Shown here: positions 20,708 through 28,164 of the stretch, piece by piece
How positions within the stretch are numbered: the first letter of the stretch is position 1
Layout: the number at the start of each line of letters is the position of its first letter
Source of the DNA: Bacillota bacterium
Lineage (GTDB): Bacteria > Bacillota > Clostridia > Peptostreptococcales > Anaerovoracaceae
NCBI GenBank assembly: GCA_030526355.1
Contig: JAUNDC010000005.1
Coordinates: forward strand, 62,001 to 126,000
Reading direction: 5' to 3'
Length of the DNA stretch: 64,000 nucleotides
Notes under the pieces: model-generated
Databases searched by the model: none
The model's input: the letters and a program-made list of their open reading frames with translations, nothing else
Told to the model about the DNA's origin: nothing
Translations under genes and position numbers: made by a program

Positions 20708-22174
20708 ATGAAGTTAAGAAACAGGAAATTCATTGTCAGTGTTTTGACAGCATTGATGATGGTATTTACATTAGTGCCGGGAATGGCATTTGCGGATGAG
20801 GCGTATAATAGTGATTATCTTAAGGTTGATCAGACAAACCTTGTAGATTATCCTGCCGAAAATTCAGCAATGAGATGGCAGGTAGGGCCGAATGGACAGG
20901 CTTTAAAATTGGTAGACATAGCAGAACTTACCATTAAGACTGACCCTAACTATGACAAAGCAGAGACTGGATACAGAAATTATATTTTAGAACCCTTTGA
21001 TAGCACGAAGCCAATTGAGTTCATCTATAATCTAAGTGGCGGACAGTGTAGCGGTGTTAGTATCGAAAATATTGAAGAGCAAACAATGCCGAATATTTTT
21101 GTTTGCAAAGCCGAAGATAATGATTTTTCGCAAAAAATTGCATCAGATGAGAATAATAAATTAACTCACGGTAATAAAGTACTTTCAGGAACTGGATACA
21201 CAAATAAATCGGAAACAGAAAGCGGATATAAAAATGAAAAAGGATATAATCTGAATATTTCTTTAAATGGATTATCTGCAGGTGAAGAATATGCTTTGGT
21301 ATTCGATAATGGTGTTGCAGGGAAGCCACAAAATAAAACTGGCAAATACGAAACTACATTAGGATGTCAAGTGGTTTTCTATTTCTCAACTAAAACTTTA
21401 GTGGATTCAATCAAATTAGATAAAACTGACATTTCAATTTATCATGGCTCTACAACGACAATCAGCGCAACAGTTGCTCCTGAAGATGCTACAGATAAAA
21501 CAATTGTATGGACATCATCAAATGAAAAGGTTGCAACAGTAAAAGACGGCAAAGTTACTGCAGTTGGTGTAGGAACAGCAACAATCAAGGCAACATCAAA
21601 TGACGGCAATGCGTCAGCTGAGTGTAAAGTTACAGTAAAACCTGTAAAAGTATCAAAGGTTAAAGTAAATACCTCTAAAACTACAGTGGCAGTTGGCAGC
21701 TCAAAAACTCTTAAGGCTTTAGTTTATCCATCAAACGCTACCAATAAGGCCGTTACATGGAAGTCATCAAACAGCAAAATAGCTAAAGTTAGCAGCACTG
21801 GAAAGGTTACTGCAGTTAAAGCAGGCAAGGCAACAGTAACAGTAACTACAAAGGATGGCAGCTTTAAGGCCAAGACTGTAATAAATGTTATACCGAAGAG
21901 TACAACGTTCAAACTTTATGCAAAGAAACATTCAATCGCTATCAAATACAAAAAGATAAAAGGTGTCAGCGGATATGAGGTTTACAGAGCTAGCAGCAAG
22001 AATGGCAAGTACAAAAAGGTAACAACAAGACTTCAGAGATATCCGGATACATATACAAGCATCTGGTTAAGAAGTGATAAGACATATTATTATAAAATAC
22101 GTACATATAAGACTGTAGATGGTAAGAAGGTATACAGTAAATTCTCAGAAGTTAAAAAGATAAGAACTAAATAA
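20708..22174 (+). CDS. secreted surface protein with bacterial Ig-like (Big2) repeats
   Basis: This 488-residue exported protein has a signal peptide ending around VPGMAFA-DEA. An N-terminal domain of about 200 residues (WQVGPNGQALKL to VVFYFSTK) resembles that of the next gene. Two Big2 domains follow (SIKLDKTDISIYHGSTTTIS and VSKVKVNTSKTTVAVGSSKT, each with a WxSSNxKxAxV core), then a Fn3-like C-terminal domain with SGYEVYRASSKNGKYKK and YYYKIRTYK. No LPXTG motif or C-terminal membrane segment is seen, so it is either released or held non-covalently. The start has GAGGAGG five bases upstream. It is AT-richer than the flanking metabolic genes. It lies downstream of the first Moco-type riboswitch, an unexpected pairing. 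Confidence 0.85.
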   Translation: MKLRNRKFIVSVLTALMMVFTLVPGMAFADEAYNSDYLKVDQTNLVDYPAENSAMRWQVGPNGQALKLVDIAELTIKTDPNYDKAETGYRNYILEPFDSTKPIEFIYNLSGGQCSGVSIENIEEQTMPNIFVCKAEDNDFSQKIASDENNKLTHGNKVLSGTGYTNKSETESGYKNEKGYNLNISLNGLSAGEEYALVFDNGVAGKPQNKTGKYETTLGCQVVFYFSTKTLVDSIKLDKTDISIYHGSTTTISATVAPEDATDKTIVWTSSNEKVATVKDGKVTAVGVGTATIKATSNDGNASAECKVTVKPVKVSKVKVNTSKTTVAVGSSKTLKALVYPSNATNKAVTWKSSNSKIAKVSSTGKVTAVKAGKATVTVTTKDGSFKAKTVINVIPKSTTFKLYAKKHSIAIKYKKIKGVSGYEVYRASSKNGKYKKVTTRLQRYPDTYTSIWLRSDKTYYYKIRTYKTVDGKKVYSKFSEVKKIRTK

Positions 22175-22182
22175 GTGAGCTT

Positions 22183-22222
22183 GAAGCAGGCTGTGTTGGA
22201 TTGAACAGTCTGCTTCCTTTAT
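22183..22222 (+). terminator. terminator between the two surface-protein genes
   Basis: TTGAAGCAGGCTGT pairs with ACAGTCTGCTTC around a short loop; the downstream sequence is CTTTATAAATT. The T-run is short, so partial read-through to the next gene is possible. Confidence 0.55.
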
Positions 22223-22242
22223 AAATTGACACAGAGGTTATT

Positions 22243-25200
22243 ATGAAGAGAATAAAGAGAATTTTATCCATTGTAATAGCGCTTACTTTGCTTGTTTCCT
22301 GTAGTATTCCTGCGGTTTCGTTTGCGGAAGAAGTTGATATTGCATACGGATGGCAGGGATTAGGAAATCCGGATAGTCCGTCAAATATTAACCAGATATT
22401 GTTAAAAGTTCCTGGTGCAGACCAGATTAAAGTGGTTCACGTTGCACGAGATTATGATGATTACTATGAAAATAGGATTGTAGAGCCTATTGATGGGTCT
22501 GAAGGAGTAAGCTTTACGTTTGCGATGAGTTCTGGAATGTCAAACCTTAATCCTGAAGATCCAGATAGTTTTAATAAGTTTATTAGTAACAATATGAATC
22601 GTATTAAGATATTGGATGAAGATAGAAATATCGCTGCAGAATATGATGGCGGGAAAGGAGATTTATATCTTAATATAGAAGATTCTAATGGAAAGATAGG
22701 GGATGATAAAAGTACTGCTTCTATAGTAATTGGGGTAGAAAAAGGTGTATTATCTGAAGGACACTACATATTGCAGTTTGATAAAAATGTATGTGGAAAC
22801 AATACTGATAAAATTATAGGAGTTCCTATTGAATTCCATTTTGAACTTAAAGTGGTGTTGGAACTAGCAGAGCTGCTGAAAGAAGTGAATGAATTTATTG
22901 ATAACGATAAATTCAAAACATATACTGATGGGGAACAAGGGGTTGCCGGATTCTATTCAAATAGTTTTCTTGTAGATCAGCTTAATCCTCAAATTGATGA
23001 AGCCTCAGATATTGAAAAAAACACAGATCCTGAGAAAGGAGACGATAAAGCTAAACGAGAAGCAGCAGCAAAGGCACTCTACGACGCATTCAAAGAATTT
23101 AAAGAAACAGTTATTGTAAAGGTAAATTCAGTTTCAATCACTCAGCCTGGCGAGTCTGTTTTCGTAGGAGATACAGGAACAGCTAAAGCTGAAGTATCAA
23201 CTACGCCCGATGAAAGAAAATACAGAACGCTTGAATGGTCTGTTATCCCTGAAGATGGATGTGTAAGCATTGATTCAGAAACTGGAGAGTGGAGTGCAAA
23301 CTATGCAGGTAGTGCTGATATTGTAGCAACATCAACTTCGGGAACCAAATGGGATGAATCTAATGCAAATAATAAGACAATAAAGAAAGCTGTAATAGTT
23401 AACGAAAGTGAAACCGGGGTTGTAGAGATTTGCATGAGGGAAAGCGGTACACTTGAATCATTGATTAATAAACGAGCTGGAGCTCAGCAGGTAGAAGCAT
23501 TGAAGGTATATACAGCTTCAGGAGCAACCTTATCAGAGTCGGATATTATATATATAAATGGACTGAATGGATTAACTAAACTTGATTTATCTAATGCAGA
23601 CTGTTCTGAAGTAAAGCTTGCAAACAGTTCGTTGGAAACAGTAATTTTGCCGAAGAATTTAGCAACTGTTGGTGAAGGAGCTTTTTCAGGCTGCACCGGC
23701 TTGCGGAAAATAGAAATTCCGGCCTCTGTCAAATCAATAAGCTGCAGTGCTTTCAATGGATGTAAAGCTCTTTTAGGGGAACTTTCAGTTTGGGGAGTTA
23801 CACCTCCGGAATTAACAGAACAGGAAACGATATCAGGTACTAAACTATTCAATGGCTGCGGCATAACATCTATAAAAGTTCCTTTCAGAAGCAGTGGGGA
23901 TTATAAGAATGCTGATGGATGGAATTGTGGAATTAACATTGCTGAAGCGGACATAAGACAACTGGAACTTAAAAATGTACAGAAAGGAACTTTACAACAG
24001 CGTGCAGAGGAAGAGTTGCAGAATTTAAAGCTTGATGATAGTCAGATAGACAGATTTATAATAACAACAGGAGAAAGTTATCTGGACTGGGATGATATTA
24101 AATGGCTTCGTGTCAATTGTATGAATGCTACGGAGCTGGATTTGTCTCAGGCTGCAATGAAGGATAGCGCAGCTGCATATGGTTCAAAAATAAAGGCTAA
24201 TACATTTAAAAACAGGGTGACATTAAAAACGGTAAAGCTGCCTGATCCTATAGAATCTATTAGTCAGTATGCCTTTGGTGGATGTGAGAATTTAAGTGAA
24301 GTGGAGTTTCCAAGCGAAATAGGCAAAATAAATAATGGAGCATTCAGTGGATGCAAGAGGCTTCCAAGTGTAATATATTTTGAATGTTTGGATCCACCTT
24401 ATTTTGAAGGAAATCCATTTGATTTGGGGACGGTGAAAACATTTGTTGTTCCTGTTCAAAGCGTAGAAAAATATAAAACTGCTTTTATAGCTGCTTATGG
24501 AATAAACTTTGAGAAGTACTTTGAAGTAGTACCTGACATATCAATCACATTGGATAAAGCAAGCGTGAATCTAGAAGCTCCGGCTACAGCCAATTTGGCC
24601 GCTGTTGTAAAATCGTATAAAGGTGACAGCAGGACGGTTATCTGGTCTTCCAGTAACGCTAGCGTTGCAGATGTAAAAGAAAAAGAAGGAGCAACTAATA
24701 CCATAATTGCCAAAAAAGCAGGCACCGCAACCATCACAGCCAGCGATGTTTCAGGAGCTGCCAAGGCAACCTGCACGGTAACTGTCAGAAACCTTCCAGC
24801 ACCATCAGTAAGTGCTGCTTCTGCTGCCTATAACAAAGTGAAGGTATCATGGGGCGGCGTTAGTGGTGCACAGAAATATCAGGTGTTCAGATGTAACAAG
24901 TCCGGAACCATAATAAAATCATGGACTCTGGGTTCTACATCCAGAAGCCTGACCGATACGGGGCTTACAACAGGTACAGCATATTACTATAAAGTGCGCG
25001 CCTACAAGACAGTGAGCGGAGTCAACTATTACGGTGATTATTCTTCGCTGAGAGCTGGTGTTCCATCACTTTCCAAACCAGCCACGCCGTCAGTGAGCAA
25101 GTCATCAAAGACAACTGTAAAGGTGAAGTGGAAGGGCATTTCAGGAGAGACTGGCTATCAGGTTTATAGAGCTACTTCGAAGAACGGCAAGTACAGCAAG

Positions 25201-25359
25201 GTGGCTTCCGTTAAAATGGCGTCTTCCAAATATCCGTATGCCAAGATAAAGACGAAAAAAGGTAAGACGTATTACTATAAGGTACGAGCCTACAAAAAAG
25301 TGGGAAGCAAAACTGTCTACAGTAGCTTCTCAAGTCCTAAAAAGTACAAGCTGAAATAA
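22243..25359 (+). CDS. large secreted surface protein with BspA-type leucine-rich, Big2 and Fn3 domains
   Basis: This 1038-residue protein has a signal peptide (MKRIKRILSIVIALTLLVSC, then SIPAVSFA-EE). Its N-terminal domain shares the pattern RIVEPIDGS...QFDKNVCG...VPIEFHFEL with the upstream protein. Later come BspA-type leucine-rich segments (LPKNLATVGEGAFSGCTGL near 470 and PIESISQYAFGGCENLSEV near 680), a Big2 domain (SITLDKASVNLEAPATANLA near 765), and two Fn3-like domains each with YYYKVRAYK. It is probably an adhesin or host-interaction protein. No sortase signal is present. An AGAGG site five bases upstream sets the start. Base composition is AT-rich, as in its neighbour, which suggests transfer of the pair. 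Confidence 0.87.
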   Translation: MKRIKRILSIVIALTLLVSCSIPAVSFAEEVDIAYGWQGLGNPDSPSNINQILLKVPGADQIKVVHVARDYDDYYENRIVEPIDGSEGVSFTFAMSSGMSNLNPEDPDSFNKFISNNMNRIKILDEDRNIAAEYDGGKGDLYLNIEDSNGKIGDDKSTASIVIGVEKGVLSEGHYILQFDKNVCGNNTDKIIGVPIEFHFELKVVLELAELLKEVNEFIDNDKFKTYTDGEQGVAGFYSNSFLVDQLNPQIDEASDIEKNTDPEKGDDKAKREAAAKALYDAFKEFKETVIVKVNSVSITQPGESVFVGDTGTAKAEVSTTPDERKYRTLEWSVIPEDGCVSIDSETGEWSANYAGSADIVATSTSGTKWDESNANNKTIKKAVIVNESETGVVEICMRESGTLESLINKRAGAQQVEALKVYTASGATLSESDIIYINGLNGLTKLDLSNADCSEVKLANSSLETVILPKNLATVGEGAFSGCTGLRKIEIPASVKSISCSAFNGCKALLGELSVWGVTPPELTEQETISGTKLFNGCGITSIKVPFRSSGDYKNADGWNCGINIAEADIRQLELKNVQKGTLQQRAEEELQNLKLDDSQIDRFIITTGESYLDWDDIKWLRVNCMNATELDLSQAAMKDSAAAYGSKIKANTFKNRVTLKTVKLPDPIESISQYAFGGCENLSEVEFPSEIGKINNGAFSGCKRLPSVIYFECLDPPYFEGNPFDLGTVKTFVVPVQSVEKYKTAFIAAYGINFEKYFEVVPDISITLDKASVNLEAPATANLAAVVKSYKGDSRTVIWSSSNASVADVKEKEGATNTIIAKKAGTATITASDVSGAAKATCTVTVRNLPAPSVSAASAAYNKVKVSWGGVSGAQKYQVFRCNKSGTIIKSWTLGSTSRSLTDTGLTTGTAYYYKVRAYKTVSGVNYYGDYSSLRAGVPSLSKPATPSVSKSSKTTVKVKWKGISGETGYQVYRATSKNGKYSKVASVKMASSKYPYAKIKTKKGKTYYYKVRAYKKVGSKTVYSSFSSPKKYKLK

Positions 25360-25373
25360 AATATATTTAGAGG

Positions 25374-25405
25374 AACCGGAGTGTGAATGAGCACCCGGTT
25401 TTTTC
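25374..25405 (+). terminator. terminator after the large surface-protein gene
   Basis: AACCGG and CCGGTT with inner GTG/CAC pairing, followed by TTTTCTTG, 15 bases after the stop. Confidence 0.75.
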
Positions 25406-25510
25406 TTGTGTGGCTCAGGCATCTCCGGCGGTTAAGGATGAAAGACTGTTTTTGAAAAGATTCATGTTAGACAATAAATGTAAAATAATAGAAATAATAG
25501 CAAAATAAGG

Positions 25511-25539
25511 TTTACAATATTTTCCTTATGATGTATAAT
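25511..25539 (+). promoter_or_regulatory. promoter of the second Rpn-type gene
   Basis: TTTACA (25511-25516), 17-base spacer, TATAAT (25534-25539). A 10-bp palindrome ACAACGTTGT at 25553-25562, just after the expected start of transcription, could be an operator. Confidence 0.65.
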
Positions 25540-25604
25540 TTCCTCAAAAGGGACAACGTTGTTTTGATTACAGTTTTTAATGAGGCCCGGAGCAGGAGGA
25601 AAAT

Positions 25605-26534
25605 ATGAACAAACCTAAGCATACATACAAAGACAATACATTCTGTACACTTTTCAACGATAAAGAGCGGATTATCGAGCTATATAATGCACTTACCGGC
25701 AGCAATTACGATAAAGACACCCCGGTCGAAATCGTCACGCTGGAGAATACTTTTTTCGGTGATCGCATAAACGATCTTTCGTTTATCATAGACCACAGAT
25801 GGATAATTCTAACGGAGCAGCAGAGTACGCTTTGCCCGAACCTGCCACTGAGGTCGCTGGTATATATCGCGAGAGAATATGAGAAGCTGGTGTTTTCGCG
25901 GGATATCTACAGCAAGAAGCTGGTGAAGATCCCAACGCCTGAGTTTTATGTGTTCTATAATGGTGCGGAAGATGCGCCGGTTGAGCAAGAACTGCTACTA
26001 TCAGATGCATTTATGACAAATGCGGCTGAGTGTGGTAAAATATCACTGGAGGTAGTCGTTAAGTTCATTAATGTGAATTACGAAAAGGGTGCGGAGCTGC
26101 TCACGAAGTGCAAGACTATGCAGGGGTACAGCGTGCTGATTTACAAGATTCGCGAGAAGCAGAAGGCGCATGGAAATCTGGCGGCTGCCATTGAGGAAAG
26201 TATCAGGGAGTGTGAGTCAGAGGGAATTCTGGCTGACTTTTTGAAGGAACATGGTGGTGATGTTATGAGTTTTTTGTTTGAGAAGATGACGCGGGAAGAG
26301 TGTGAGGCCGTCAGAGAGGCAGATGGGTTTGCTTCAGGATATGAGCAGGGCGAAGCCGATGGATTTAAAAAGGGAGAAACCGCCGGATTCAAGCGAGGCG
26401 AAGATGTTGGATTTGAACGTGGTGAACGACAGAAAGCAAGTGCTATAGCTATGAATTTAAAAAAATCAGGATTTGATATCGAGGTAATAGCAGCCAATAC
26501 AGGCCTGACAAAAGAAGAGATAGAGAAACTGTAA
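25605..26534 (+). CDS. Rpn-family PD-(D/E)XK nuclease/putative transposase, full length
   Basis: This 309-residue protein has an N-terminal PD-(D/E)XK nuclease domain (about residues 15-140; FFGDRINDLSFIIDHRWIILTEQQS holds the candidate catalytic Asp and the ExQ motif). A helical middle contains the 53 residues missing from the first copy. The C-terminus carries GYEQGEADGFKKGETAGFKR-type repeats and ends AANTGLTKEEIEKL. Rpn proteins were named as recombination-promoting nucleases, and some act in phage defence as toxins checked by a shorter internal product. I see no convincing internal ribosome binding site here. AGGAGG five bases upstream sets the start. It has its own promoter. Confidence 0.88.
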   Translation: MNKPKHTYKDNTFCTLFNDKERIIELYNALTGSNYDKDTPVEIVTLENTFFGDRINDLSFIIDHRWIILTEQQSTLCPNLPLRSLVYIAREYEKLVFSRDIYSKKLVKIPTPEFYVFYNGAEDAPVEQELLLSDAFMTNAAECGKISLEVVVKFINVNYEKGAELLTKCKTMQGYSVLIYKIREKQKAHGNLAAAIEESIRECESEGILADFLKEHGGDVMSFLFEKMTREECEAVREADGFASGYEQGEADGFKKGETAGFKRGEDVGFERGERQKASAIAMNLKKSGFDIEVIAANTGLTKEEIEKL

Positions 26535-26551
26535 TTTGCAATCTAGAGAAT

Positions 26552-26745
26552 GTGGAGTCTCCAAATACTGCTTGTGATGAGCTTATTTGGAGGCTTTGTT
26601 GTAAATATCTTCATAATAATGGAAAATAGTCCCCAAATTGTTGCTTTCTAACTGCTATTTGGAGACTCCAATCTGTGGAACGTCTGTGGAACACGTCAAA
26701 GTCTCCAAATGACATTTCTATGACAAAGCTTTGGAGACTTTCAAA
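26552..26745 (+). repeat. second GTCTCCAAAT hairpin array
   Basis: This matches the array after the first Rpn copy: GAGTCTCCAAAT/ATTTGGAGGC, a weaker middle pair (GTCCCCAAAT/ATTTGGAGAC), and AAGTCTCCAAAT/TTGGAGACTTT. The first hairpin is less perfect and its T-run is interrupted, so termination should be weaker than in copy 1. Confidence 0.6.
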
Positions 26746-26790
26746 AGGAAGACTCGATCACAGCTGCCTTTTGATATGTAGGAATGAAGT

Positions 26791-26811
26791 AAATATCGCA
26801 GTGCGATATTT
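26791..26811. promoter_or_regulatory. 21-bp perfect palindrome, also present at 41241
   Basis: Arms AAATATCGCA and TGCGATATTT flank a single central G. The same arms flank a T at 41241-41261, downstream of the GlpB-like gene. There is no T-run or other terminator feature here. It lies 160 bp upstream of the riboswitch and is absent from the first copy of the block. Confidence 0.5.
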
Positions 26812-26905
26812 ATGACATTTCCCAGCATTCGGTATTTCCTTCTCAAAAAATTAAACCACTAAAATGTAAAAGCTTGGCAAAAATATGAAGCCTAAAAAAC
26901 AAAAA

Positions 26906-26948
26906 ATGTTGTTATCTGAACAACATCTCCGACAATATATGATATAAT
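26906..26948 (+). promoter_or_regulatory. palindrome and -10 element before the second riboswitch
   Basis: ATGTTGTT and AACAACAT (26906-26926) are exact reverse complements around ATCTG. A TATAAT lies at 26943-26948, 22 bases before the aptamer. The palindrome falls about where the -35 region should be, which suggests an activator or repressor site in addition to RNA control. Confidence 0.5.
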
Positions 26949-26969
26949 ATTACAAAATGAAAAGAAACA

Positions 26970-27065
26970 ATTCCGAACGTGAAGACCTAAGAGTCTCAGG
27001 GCTTATGGTCGAACGTCGATGGGCAGTGCCGGAAACAGCACCGCCTCCCGTATTTGGAAAGGAAT
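26970..27065 (+). ncRNA. molybdenum/tungsten-cofactor (Moco/Tuco) type riboswitch
   Basis: P1 is formed by ATTCC (26970) and GGAAT (27061). The 3' half GTGCCGGAAACAGCACCGCC then TCCCGTATTTGGAAAGG is nearly the same as the hallmark segment of E. coli moaA Moco RNA. The stretch between GAAGACCTAA and TTATGGTCGAAC is short, so the additional stem of the 20.3-kb copy is missing. In published work Moco RNAs without the P3 stem were proposed to sense the tungsten cofactor. The RNA precedes a long terminator and the FecCD-type transporter operon, which fits control of metal uptake by cofactor. Confidence 0.85.
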
Positions 27066-27086
27066 GAGGTCAAGGATAAAGAAGGT

Positions 27087-27162
27087 CTCTTTCCGAAGCT
27101 TTTGACATCGCCGCATAGCTTATCCGGCAAGTCTGAAGCATCAAGGAAAGAGTTTTATTTTT
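27087..27162 (+). terminator. long terminator of the second riboswitch
   Basis: CTCTTTCC (27087-27094) pairs with GGAAAGAG (27145-27152), with internal GCTT/AAGC, GAC/GTC and GCCG/CGGC pairs, followed by TTTTATTTTT. The GGAAAGG of the aptamer is complementary to the CTTTCC arm and could act as the antiterminator. Confidence 0.8.
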
Positions 27163-27214
27163 GTGCACCCATTCCGTTTTTTGTTACTGATAAAACAGCA
27201 TGAAAGGATAAAAT

Positions 27215-28093
27215 ATGAGAGTATATATTTGCGTAGATGATACAGATGACCTGACAAAGAGCACCAGCACCGGCAAGATAGCCGATATGATAGCGCAGGA
27301 GATAGTGAAGATGGGCGGCACCATGGACAAGGGGATAACCCGCCATCAGCTGCTGCTTCACGATGACATAGACTACACATCTCATAACAGCTCCATGTGC
27401 ATGGTGATCGATATAGAAGGCGTTGAGATTCCGCAGATGCAGGAAGCCGCAGTTAAAGTGCTCAAGGCAAATATGGCGGCAAGCTCGGATCCGGGACTTT
27501 GCTTTTGCAGACTGGATCAGCTTGAGGAGCCGGAGCAGCTGATAGCATACGGCAAAAGAGCTCAGAACGAAGTCATACAGAAGCAGGAAGCCTATGATCT
27601 GGCAGCACAGATCGGCGGTACTGTGCTTGAAGAATACGGCGGCACAGGCTGCGGAGTTATAGGAGCACTGGCAGGAATAGGACTCAGGCTTTCCGGCTGC
27701 GACGGAGTTTTCAGAGGTGGCAAAGGCGGCAAATTCGACGGACAGACCCATACCGTGGCAGAGTGGAAGGTGCTTACGGATATCGAGCTATTCCTTGATT
27801 TTGACGGAAATGTTCTCGAAGACACAGACTCGATTGAAGTCGGCGACCAGCTGAAGACATCAATGGTAGATCACAAGGTTACACTTATAGCGTCAAAAAA
27901 AGGCGATCACTACAAGGCCTGCAAGAAAAAGGAACTCTATCAGGGTGATAAACGGATAACAAAATGGACAACAGCCTGTGAGAAATTCGAGCAGGATAAT
28001 GATATAGAGGAATGCTATGAAGATTCGGAAAACGCATGCTACAACTGCCTATACAGACGATGGACCGCAGAAGGCTATCGCTGCGTTAAATAA
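27215..28093 (+). CDS. TiaS-like ATP-dependent protein of unknown function
   Basis: This 292-residue protein starts MRVYICVDDTDDLTKSTSTG, which matches the DDTD motif of the kinase-like N-terminal domain of archaeal TiaS (tRNA-Ile2 agmatidine synthetase). Further TiaS-like features are RHQLLLHDDIDYTSHNSSMC (about 48-67) and CGVIGALAGIGL (about 148). The C-terminus ends in a small cysteine cluster (CYEDSENACYNCLYRRWTAE then GYRC). TiaS itself is about 420 residues and archaeal, and bacteria modify this tRNA with TilS, so this bacterial relative must do something else. It is the first gene after the riboswitch and precedes the transporter, so a role with the metal cofactor or its nucleotide form is the best guess. 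Confidence 0.75.
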   Translation: MRVYICVDDTDDLTKSTSTGKIADMIAQEIVKMGGTMDKGITRHQLLLHDDIDYTSHNSSMCMVIDIEGVEIPQMQEAAVKVLKANMAASSDPGLCFCRLDQLEEPEQLIAYGKRAQNEVIQKQEAYDLAAQIGGTVLEEYGGTGCGVIGALAGIGLRLSGCDGVFRGGKGGKFDGQTHTVAEWKVLTDIELFLDFDGNVLEDTDSIEVGDQLKTSMVDHKVTLIASKKGDHYKACKKKELYQGDKRITKWTTACEKFEQDNDIEECYEDSENACYNCLYRRWTAEGYRCVK

Positions 28094-28164
28094 CCTGCTG
28101 AAGCAGATTCGCAAACAATTGAAGCCGAATCAGATAACATAACAGAATAAACGAGGAAACAAGA

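Larger units (their letters stand above)
25591..27162 (+). repeat. second copy of the duplicated Rpn-hairpin-riboswitch block
   Basis: Direct repeat of 18971-20449 (see there). This copy has the intact Rpn gene. Its riboswitch leads into the metal-transport operon, where such an RNA is expected, so this is probably the ancestral location. Confidence 0.75.

Noticed and set aside
18985..26534. Composite transposon with Rpn genes as insertion-sequence ends
   Set aside because: No terminal inverted repeats or target duplications bound the Rpn genes; homology begins at the ribosome binding site, so a duplication is the simpler description.
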